Assembly (NCBI GenBank): GCA_963691655.1
Contig: OY829326.1
Span: forward strand, 83,011,235 to 83,075,234
DNA from: Toxonevra muliebris
Lineage: Eukaryota; Arthropoda; Insecta; Diptera; Pallopteridae
Length of the DNA: 64,000 bases
Direction: 5' to 3'
Part shown: positions 57,201 to 64,000 of the stretch, in pieces
Position numbering within the stretch: position 1 is the first letter of the stretch
Layout: every line of letters starts with the position of its first letter
Made by a program: the position numbers and the translations under genes
The notes under the pieces: generated by a model
What the model was told of the DNA's origin: nothing
Database searches by the model: none
Seen by the model: the letters and a program-made list of their open reading frames with translations, nothing else

Positions 57201-60200
57201 TATTTATTAATTTCAAATTTTCAATATATTTTCACAAAAGCAAAACAGCTGATTGTTTGACACTTTTAACATTTTTACCCGAAGAAAAAGTGCGGGATAT
57301 TTCGTGTAAGAAGAAGAAAACAATTACTCTCTCATCTCTGCTCTCATTTGCAAATTTTTTGTGTACGGGAACGCTTTCTGGGCTGTTTTGGGCGAACGCG
57401 CGTTTTAGTACGGGAACGGACCTAATATATGTATTGCAAAGATTTGTCAATCATTTATTTTTTAGGGAATGAGAGAGAGCTTTTAAAAGAAACCGATAAA
57501 CTTTTGGATTCAGAAGTTTATGCACACGTCAAACCTCTTCGGCTAGTTCCTTTTATCTTCATACTTAAAGCCATTAATAAAGTGCTACAAGATTGTTTTT
57601 CTTCAAATGAGATTTGTCCTGAATTGGACAAATATGTAAATGTACTAAATAAAATTTTTAAAGGTACCTTAAAAATTCATGTGGTTTTTTAAACATTTGA
57701 AACATTGCTTACACTTTCCAGATAAAAGAGGATTGTGAATCGATTCACAGAAAGTTTCTAAAATTTTGGGAACGATGTAAAGTAAATGTACTTGCAGACC
57801 GTAGCTATTCTACATAATTAACAAGATCAGTCGTTGATTTTTCTTCACGGTATATTTGAATAAAGATTTCAAATAACGATAATAAAAATCTAAACATTAA
57901 AAATAAATTTATAACAAAAAAAATTAAAAAATAAAAATACCACCACCAAGCTCCTTTAAATTTATTTTTTAACTTAGACTTTAAATGTTAAGTTAAGTTA
58001 CGCATCTCATTTTATTGTTTTGTTTTTCAATCTACTTTTAACAATATTACTTACCTTTGGTTAATTTTGCACTCCTTTTTAAATACTATAAAAATAGGCT
58101 CAAAAATGTGATCGGAATAGATAATAATGGAATTGTAAAAGCTTTTTCGGAAAAAGCTGTCGTTTATATCGGTTATGCCGTAAACAGCCAAAACTAATAC
58201 GTGGACTCTGAGTTTTGAAAATTTTTTAAAAAATACTCCATTTGTGTATAATATATCATACGTAAACGTTAATGGGTAATCAAGTTGTGAAGTCCGTTTT
58301 TGACGTCATTTTGGTCAAACCGAAATAACAAGCTCACTGTCAGAGATATATCGTTTGTTTCTTTATTAATTGCGATAATTATGCAAGTAGAAGAATGTTA
58401 ACTAAATGTTAATTAAATATAAAGAAATTTAGTTAATTCATTTACTTCCAGGCTTTGTTGGCATTCCTATTTTTCCCTGTCCACAGCTATCGTTTTTTCT
58501 AATTTTTTAAGCGTTTAATTAAAAAAAAAAAAACACGGAAAAAGTACAAAAGTGTATGAAATTTGTATTTGAGTCGATAGGTCAATGCTTGCTACTTACT
58601 TTTTACAGATTACTTCATAAAAATATTGACCTTATAAAGTGATCCATAAAAAGTTCCATTGACCATATAAAGCGACTGGTATCTCGCTAATAACACGTGT
58701 AATGTTGTTTTCCAAGGTTGTAATTGACGCTGGTTTATCGGTATAGACGAGTGACTTCACGTAACGCCACAAAAAACAAAAAAATAGTATAGAGACGTGA
58801 AATCGCACGATCCAGGTTCCAAATTACTGGTGCGAATGCGCTTTAAACCAATATCCTTGAGTAAAATCTTCCACGTAATCAAGTAACACAATCCTAATTG
58901 CTGAAAATGGCGACGGATGGACAAATCACGGTCGAAATTTTGTTATTATGACTTGAATTGCATGCTCTGAGCACAAGTTTTGATAATAAAATTCAACAAT
59001 TTGTAAGCGTTGTTTGAGTGTAAGTCTTTCCACGATGAAATAGCAAACAATGCTAACTGAACATGTTTGACTTTGACATATGTAACAAATCTCGAGGCAC
59101 AAAGACATGTCAATAAACAAATAATTGTATAATCGGTAATGCACCGTAATCATAGTGCTGTAATTTTTTGTTGTATTTTCATTTATGATTATATTATTTT
59201 TGAATAAATAAAATACGCATTTATACTTATCTAGAACAATTATCTAGTTTCTGATGAGATTTATCCCACTGTTGACGATGGCCTATCGAGGGAAAATTAG
59301 TGAAACTCGTGGGGGCCTCGCTAATAGTGTAATCCTGTGACTCATGTGGCCCTATTAAGACATACACTGGCGGTCACCCACCTATTTCAAGAAAATCGTT
59401 TAAACTGGAACCTAAACCTGATTTTGTTTTAGTGAACGCAATTTTTTATTTTTTTTATTTTCGGGAACAAAATGAATAAAATTGCGAAAGAAACATTATA
59501 CATACACACAAATTTTATTACTTTTTAATTAAAACAAAATATGGAAGAAATTTCACGAGGGTATTAATTAAAAGTATGTTAAAATAATAATATTTGTTAT
59601 TTTTTGAAGGTGTAAACTAAGATTAATTTGTTTCATGTTAGAGTGACAAGCAAAATTGCTTAGTTTGATGGTGTCCCTATCTTAGCCTTTTTTATGGCCG
59701 TTATCTTGAATGGCATAGAGTCGACAAGCACTTTAAGAATAAAATATTCGTTATTTTTTTAATACCAAACTTTTTTCAGAACTGCAACAAGGAGTTTCAT
59801 TATATGACAAAGGTGTTCTATCGGACTTAAATCCGGCGAGCTACCTGATCATTCCAGCCACTAAATTCTAACATCATCGAAAACATTTAGAATCTGCAAA
59901 CAAATAAGAATTAATCTATCTTTTACTATTTTAACTAACTTTTTTACTATTTCTAAAGTTATCCAACATTAGTCATTAAGTACTAACTAAACCTTTCCAA
60001 TTTGGCGCGATGATATGCCGCAGAAGTCGTCCGGAAAAATAATGTCATTAATGAGCGAAAGCGCACCATAATTGGCTTACAGCAATTGCTCCATAAAATT
60101 TTAGCCATATTTACCCCTTTAATATAGCATAAGGGACCCCGGATATAGTAGGAAAAATCCATTCAAGCCATATGACTTTGTGGGAATTGACTATTTTCGC

Positions 60201-63196
60201 TACACAGTTATCCTTGTATTGCTCTATATCTGAGCGACGCACGTACCGAAGATTAAATGTGTATAAAAAATTGAGTTAATTTGCCCGATCATATAACTTT
60301 TCTCGAGTTTGCCACAGTTCAGTTGCTGTAGTTATTAATCCATGCCCGGCGATTTGTTTTCATCCATTTCGTCAACAACGACTTTTTGACTGATCGTCTC
60401 CCATACAGACCGAACTTTTGTTCTTTCTGCGTAAGGTTTCGACATTTATATCCACGTTGTAGAAGCTCTTTAGTTCAGTCCTTATTATAACTGAATTTTG
60501 AATCGATAATTTATGGTTCTCTTTCAGGTTATTCTCTCGTATTTGTCTTCCATAGTCTTCTTGATCCTTTTGTCCGGGTACAAATTGCTTTTTTTCTGGA
60601 TCAGTCTAACAGCAGTCGAATGTAGGCATCAGATTTCTTCAGGTATTTAACTTTATGAAATTCCTTGATACCTAAGAACAAAAATTTCGACGTTTTGGTG
60701 GTGCGACAATTGTTTATTGTTTGCAGTTGTTTTTGACACTTTTTCAAAAATTCTTCTTTCGCCAAACAAGCGCAATAAAAAATGGTACATTCCGCTTAAA
60801 TACATTCTTGAAATATAAACAAGGAAATCTCCTTTACAATGGAAGGGAAATTTGGGCTAAGTTAGGAAATATTACCGAAATTGCAGCAGTATTGCAAGTG
60901 GTGCGGTTTTTGAGACCGCCAGTGTACATACATGTCAGGCACTGACTAGATTATAAAAATTTATTTAAAAACATCATTATATTTAAAGCGCGGTTCACGC
61001 AAAATTGGCACGCAGGAAAGTTACTGTATCTTTTTAACCAGAACACTCAGAATAACAAATAATGCATTAATTGTTAAGTTTAATATTGTTTTTTAATACT
61101 ATTATATTAAAAGATTTAAATTTCTTTGCTGTGCAAAAAGTTCCGGGTATTGCTTTTAATGGACCTCATCAACCTTTGAAGATCCGCTCTGGATACTTTT
61201 GCGGCTATTTGGTTCCATTTTAGTAACATTGAATTCACATTTTTGACAATACCTGCATTTTTCTTCAAATTATATTTTGTAATAGCCCAGTATTTTTCGA
61301 TCGGTCGAAGCTGGGGGCAATTGGGTGGATTCATATATTTGGGCACTACATCTACTTTAATTGTCTGATACCAATCCATGGTTTTCTTAGAGTAGTGGCA
61401 ACTGGCTAAATCAGGCCAAAACTTCACTGGCGAATGGTGGTGACGAACAAATGGCAGTAGTCGTTTCGAAAGGCCCTCTTTGATGTAAATATCAGACGTC
61501 ATAGAAGAGGATGACACAAATGCCCTGGATTTGAGACCACAGCTGCAAATAGCCTGACACTCCATTGCTTTCTTTGCAAATTTATCCATTTTTATGTACT
61601 TGAATTTTGAGGGTACATCACCACGATTCGTTGCCATATAAAATTTTTGACCTGGAAGCTGTTTAAGATCAAATTTTACATATGATTCGTCATCCACAAT
61701 AATGCATCCATTGAATTTGATAAAGAAGACGAGCACGTTTTTTGGCCAGCAAATTCGGTTTGTCTGTTCTATTTGGATATGTTATAGCACGATAGCACTT
61801 TAGCCCAGCTTTTATGCGTATTCTTCCAGCAGTACTTTTGCTGGTATTGAATTTTTTGGCACGATCGCTATCCGATAGTCCGGGATTGCTTTTGATGGAC
61901 CTCAGGATCTTTGCCTTTAATTTTAGGTTGGTGGTTCCCGTTTTGTTCACAACTTTTTTAGTTCTTTCAACACTAAGAGTTTCTTTATATCGTTTTATAA
62001 CTCTACATACCGTTCTTTTGGAGATATTTAACACTTTCGCAATCTTTGAACCAGACCACGACGGATTTTCAATAAATTTGTTTACAATCAATTTTCTATT
62101 TGCAGCTTCCATTGTGCACACAATCACGAACTTGCGATCAATTAATATGAAAAATTCATCAACTAACGGTAACGGTATTGTAAACAAATCCCAGTAAAAA
62201 ATTTGTTGTTCTTATGACTAGGGGCGACGTGGTGACCACAACAAAGCGTGCTAATTTGGCGTGAACCGCGCTTTAAAAGTTTTTATGCAAAATCACCGTC
62301 ATTCTCGCATTTTCTACAGAGTATTTTTTAGCCTTTTGGACTCGATTTATTAATTTGGTTGCGATTTCCCAACTAAAACTTCACTACACTAGTTTTCTTC
62401 ACGAGGAACTATTAAGCTACCAGATAAGTTTACTAGCCCTACAACTGGGGCTCATGGACCGTATTAAACATCGGGCGATAAAGCTAACAGGAAACAGTTT
62501 CCAGCTCTATTGAATCCTTGGAACATCGTAATAACGTGGGATCGTCTCTATTCTTCCGCTATTTGCATGGTAGATGAACTGCGGAAATGCAAGATTTGAT
62601 GCCACCAGTTTATGCGTTACACGAACTGCAAGGCGAACTCTCATATTCCACGTGGACGCGGTATTCCAACGCATCACGTATTACATAGATAGCTTTAGCT
62701 CTGCCTTAACGCGGGTTATGTAACAGGCTCCCTGCAAATATTTTTCCTGATTGATATGGCTTTCCAAATTTAAAACAAACAGTCACATATACTTTTCACT
62801 CTTTCCTCGTCCCCTTAAACTATTTTCCTCTGCTCTGCATTTATAACATTAAAAAAAATTATTAAAACTTATATGTTGTGTATGGTTACTTTGCTCTTTT
62901 AGCTGGATTTGGCATTAGAATTAACATAGTTAACATACAAAATGCGTATTCTGTTATAAAGATTTCATCTTGAATTGTCAAAATTTAGAGTAGCCCTTGA
63001 ATTAGTGAAAATTTTGACAGTTCATAAGTTCGTACATAAATTAGTTTATACTATATTTGTTAAATGAATGAAAATAATTGTAAATGTTTTTTTTTTTCAG
63101 GTGCCGCGTTGCTTTATAGATGGAAAGTTCATAGGCGGCGGCACAGACGTAAAGAATATGTACGAACAAGGAACTCTACAAAAATATTTTAATTGA
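51224..63196 (+). CDS. Grx1: Dithiol glutaredoxin Grx1
   Basis: A glutathione-dependent thiol-disulfide oxidoreductase that removes glutathione from proteins. Exons: 51224-51373, 51433-51537, 63101-63196 (stop TGA 63194-63196), all phase 0; 116 residues. Active site Cys42-Pro-Tyr-Cys45 (SKSYCPYCTMAK), the TVP cis-proline loop at 85-87 across the intron 2 junction, and the glutathione-binding GGGTD at 97-101. About 16 N-terminal residues precede the usual fold (MGSIISSLSRP...), and an MGS-type start could be myristoylated (inferred from Gly2/Ser3); a shorter form from Met17 is possible. Intron 1 is 59 bp; intron 2 is 11,563 bp. Donors GAG|GTGAGT and ACG|GTGAGT are strong. Poly(A) signal at 63355-63360, so the 3' UTR may overlap that of UGGT. 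Confidence 0.95.
51864..52365. mobile_element. 502-bp MITE with AGCCCT ends and ATT duplication
   Basis: AGCCCTATTCACTCTTTAGA at 51864 and the complement of AGCCCTGTTCACCTTTTAGA ending 52365 pair over 21 bp with three mismatches. ATT flanks both sides (51861-51863, 52366-52368). The interior repeats 'gagtaaa' words. A relative lies at about 36560-36680. Confidence 0.7.
52800..52860 (+). other. tRNA-like (pol III promoter-like) segment
   Basis: Contains TAGTGGTTAATGTGTAGG (A-box-like) and AAGTTCGAACTT (B-box-like, self-complementary) 25 bp apart. No full cloverleaf, so probably a SINE head. 52861-53002 shows nothing recognisable. Confidence 0.35.
53003..54063 (+). repeat. About 1.06-kb dispersed repeat, longest copy
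   Basis: The left third (53003-53325) matches 16535-16850, and the right two thirds (53362-54063) match 49039-49717. This copy therefore joins two segments found separately elsewhere. Non-coding. Confidence 0.75.
54980..55364 (-). pseudogene. RTE-type LINE, C-terminal fragment
   Basis: On the minus strand, from 55364: VDNYRYLGSIVSANSGGTED, RINKANFALGMLKKIWRS and NAEYVLLYGCSTRKVT, then TFTNRCRRNILGFF. This is the thumb and C-terminal domain of RTE/BovB-like reverse transcriptases (YLGS.vs.dGg...di..RI..A..a...L...W; lLYG.etW). The polymerase core is absent. Confidence 0.75.
55613..56043. mobile_element. Inverted-repeat MITE with AGGCGTTTTTC ends
   Basis: AGGCGTTTTTC at about 55613 and GAAAAACGCCT ending 56043. 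Sub-terminal 'aactcagagcacgg' and 'cgtgctctgctcagagct' are inverted. The interior repeats GAGCACG words many times on both strands. Non-coding. Confidence 0.65.
56763..57422 (-). mobile_element. Harbinger deletion derivative of the 298-2000 family
   Basis: 660 bp with terminal repeats GGTTCGTTCCCGTACT / GGTCCGTTCCCGTACT (15 of 16), bordered by TA. Read on the minus strand, its first 430 bp follow 298-760 of the left-edge element, including ERVI-FFFLHE and SGKNVKSVKQSA against GKNGKSVKRS, the intron-like region and the 'gtagaagctt' block. The sequence then jumps to the other terminus, so the transposase domain is deleted. It therefore supplies the right-hand end that the left-edge copy lacks. 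Confidence 0.85.
57466..57738 (+). CDS. 3' end of an unrecognised gene nested in the Grx1 intron
   Basis: An acceptor (TTTTTTAG at 57465) opens a 198-bp exon (57466-57663) reading NERELLKETDKLLDSEVYAH ... PLRLVPFIFILKAINKVLQD and on. A donor (AAAG|GTACCT), a 58-bp intron and acceptor TTTCCAG lead in phase to a short last exon (57722-57738) ending DKRGL-stop, with AATAAA at 57859-57864. The splice phases, intron size and poly(A) signal all fit a real fly gene end, but I do not recognise the helical sequence and see no upstream exon. The Harbinger derivative ends 43 bp upstream. It could be a nested gene, a transposed fragment or a transposon gene. Confidence 0.4.
57865..59364. other. Intron sequence, no gene seen
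   Basis: AT-rich with T- and A-runs. The 75-codon frame at 58926-59153 (minus) matches nothing I know beyond a vague resemblance of LTLKQRLQIVEFYYQN to a transposase helix. Confidence 0.35.
59365..60924 (-). pseudogene. Tc1-like element remnant
   Basis: Ends CACTGGCGGTC (59365) and GACCGCCAGTG (ending 60924), each bordered by TA. On the minus strand near 59860-59800 is SGSSPDLSPIEHLCHIMK, the conserved third catalytic block of Tc1 transposases (SPDLNPIE.lW). The rest of the coding region is full of stops. The right-end position of the N-terminus fits this orientation. Confidence 0.7.
60986..62273 (-). mobile_element. DD37E Tc1/mariner (ITmD37E-like) element, nearly intact, copy 2
   Basis: 1,288 bp bordered by TA (60984-60985, 62274-62275) with inverted repeats AAGCGCGGTTCACGC... 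of about 28 bp (two mismatches). The transposase is on the minus strand: 62187-61690 has the N-terminus and paired helix-turn-helix (NPSWSGSKIAKVLNISKRTV), probably starting at Met 62112. 61736-61116 has the catalytic core (IIVDDESYVKF, AICSCGLKSR, KFWPDLASCHYSKK, PPNCPQLRPIEKYWAI), stop at 61118-61116. The two frames overlap around 61690-61736, so a single-base indel separates them. The conserved VWQ before AICSCG reads ECQ here. All three acidic residues are present. Its terminal repeats differ completely from copy 1. Confidence 0.9.
62430..62790 (+). pseudogene. LINE reverse transcriptase C-terminal remnant
   Basis: With frame shifts the + strand reads MDRIKHRAIKLTGNS, then LEHR..VGSL, then CVTRTARRTLIFHVDAV and a final SKFKTN. 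This is the order of motifs in the C-terminal domain of insect LINEs (RAIrLig... SL.HRR.vg.LslFyRy...). Badly decayed. Confidence 0.55.
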
Positions 63197-63497
63197 TAGA
63201 ACATTTTAAAAATTTGTAATGAATTAAATTTATTTCCTTTTTGTAATTTATATTAGGGAAAATAATGAAATAATTTTATAATTTGTTTGTTAAATATGGG
63301 CTTCCATTATCAATACTCATCATCTTCAAATTGGGGAAAAATTTGTACTTCTAAAATAAATATAAACTTTTTTAAAATCTTTTTCATAGTGAGTAAAGCA
63401 CGGAAAACTGATACAATTGGTTGAAGACTTCGAAAAAAAAATTGAGATGGTGCCTAGTTATAAAATTGTTCTAAAAAGGAAAATTCAAAATGCGAAA
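63197..63497. other. Convergent 3' region between Grx1 and UGGT
   Basis: Candidate poly(A) signals cross over: AATAAA for Grx1 at 63355-63360 (+) and for UGGT at 63234-63229 (-). If used, the two mRNAs overlap by over 100 nt at their 3' ends. Confidence 0.5.
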
Positions 63498-64000
63498 TCA
63501 CAATTCGCTGTGTTTCGTATCACGCTTATTAGTGCTCTGTTCAGCGTTTAACTCTTTCTCTTCTATTAGTGAGTCGTGATCGCTGTTTTCGTGATCTTCG
63601 ATTTTGGTCATTAACTTTTTGATTTCTAAGTCATAGTCCTTCCACTCTGGCACAATGCGTTGAGCAGCCGTTAGCTTCGCTTCTTTTGTTTGCGGGTTAT
63701 TACATAAATCGATAACCTTAGCAGTTTTTAACGAGCTATCACTGCACCATGTCTGACACCAGAGCCATTCGTCAGGTAGTGATTTGATAGCCACTTGATG
63801 AATCATGTTGTTTGGCAGATCCTGGTCCAGGTTGGATAAACTGTTGGGGTCTTGGCTAAGCGCTTGATACTGCCCGCGTAATCGATCTCCAGCTGCAATT
63901 TTTCTAAAACGTTTCAAGTCCACAACGTAGAGTGCTGAAATGTGATATCGCCGTCCCATGAGATGACTGCGCCAATAACCTTGCTTCCAGAACCGGAAGC
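63498..64000 (-). CDS. Uggt: UDP-glucose:glycoprotein glucosyltransferase, C-terminal exon (partial)
   Basis: It re-glucosylates misfolded N-glycoproteins in the ER lumen so that they re-enter the calnexin cycle. The frame is open from the window edge to the stop at 63500-63498 (about 166 residues). It shows the C-terminal part of the GT24 catalytic domain: [47 protein letters not shown] with the conserved [19 protein letters not shown] and [11 protein letters not shown] charged tail ends KHSEL, an ER-retention signal of the KDEL/HDEL type. The first Met in the window (63959) is internal. The upstream sensor domains lie outside the window. Tail-to-tail with Grx1. Confidence 0.95.
   Translation of the reverse strand, partial: FRFWKQGYWRSHLMGRRYHISALYVVDLKRFRKIAAGDRLRGQYQALSQDPNSLSNLDQDLPNNMIHQVAIKSLPDEWLWCQTWCSDSSLKTAKVIDLCNNPQTKEAKLTAAQRIVPEWKDYDLEIKKLMTKIEDHENSDHDSLIEEKELNAEQSTNKRDTKHSEL

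Larger units (their letters stand above)
51538..63100 (+). other. Intron 2 of Grx1 (11,563 bp), transposon-rich
   Basis: Donor GTGAGT, acceptor after a T-run ending CAG|GTG. Recognised contents are the MITE at 51864, a tRNA-like segment at 52800, the repeat 53003-54063, an RTE fragment, two inverted-repeat elements, an unrecognised gene end at 57466-57738, a Tc1 remnant, a DD37E element and a LINE tail. 54064-54979, 56044-56760 and 57865-59364 contain nothing I can name. Confidence 0.9.

Noticed and set aside
61690..61736. Two separate genes at 61116-61736 and 61690-62187
   Set aside because: They encode consecutive halves of one transposase in overlapping frames, best explained by a single indel.

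Overview
The window looks like nuclear DNA of a higher (brachyceran) fly, most likely a tephritid fruit fly or close relative. The evidence is the composition (AT-rich, long homopolymer runs), short fly-type introns of about 58-65 bp beside introns of 8-11.6 kb, and five genes that read as clear orthologues or paralogues of Drosophila genes. There is no bacterial signal: no operons, ribosome binding sites or CRISPR. The species assignment is inference.

Host genes, left to right: (1) eco/ESCO, a cohesin acetyltransferase, + strand, 21408-32884, four coding exons, about 990 residues; its first intron is a GC-AG intron and its third is an 8.0-kb intron full of transposon debris. (2) A single-exon delta-1-pyrroline-5-carboxylate dehydrogenase paralogue, + strand, 33135-34892, starting 250 bp after eco; the catalytic Cys is Pro. 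(3) lark (RBM4-type RNA-binding protein), - strand, 43511-40649, three coding exons, 340 residues. (4) Glutaredoxin Grx1, + strand, 51224-63196, three coding exons, 116 residues, with an 11.6-kb second intron. (5) The C-terminal exon of UDP-glucose:glycoprotein glucosyltransferase (UGGT), - strand, 64000-63498, running off the right edge and convergent with Grx1. The eco-lark and Grx1-UGGT pairs match neighbouring Drosophila gene numbers as I remember them (CG8598/CG8597 and CG6852/CG6850).

Almost everything else is transposable-element material. Bases 1-21 kb hold a decayed Harbinger transposase, a hAT-like MITE, a Tc1/mariner pseudogene, a TTAA-flanked MITE, a Foldback/Mutator-like element with exact 9-bp target duplications that carries a LINE reverse-transcriptase fragment and sits inside an older Myb/SANT-type transposon gene, plus several LINE fragments and inverted-repeat elements. 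The eco intron holds jockey and LOA/R1-like LINE pieces and a DD37E mariner. Bases 36-40 kb hold a piggyBac remnant inserted in a LINE. The Grx1 intron holds a deletion derivative of the Harbinger family seen at the left edge, an unrecognised gene 3' end, a Tc1 remnant, a second DD37E element and further LINE pieces. Several repeats occur twice or more in the window, and these pairs are the best internal evidence for recent mobility.

The host genes cover separate housekeeping roles (sister-chromatid cohesion, proline catabolism or a derived role, RNA regulation, redox, ER folding control). Nothing suggests they act as one system. The most unusual objects are the composite Foldback/Mutator element, the Cys-less dehydrogenase with a duplicated N-terminus, and the eco gene with its GC-AG intron, internal duplication and altered active-site motif.
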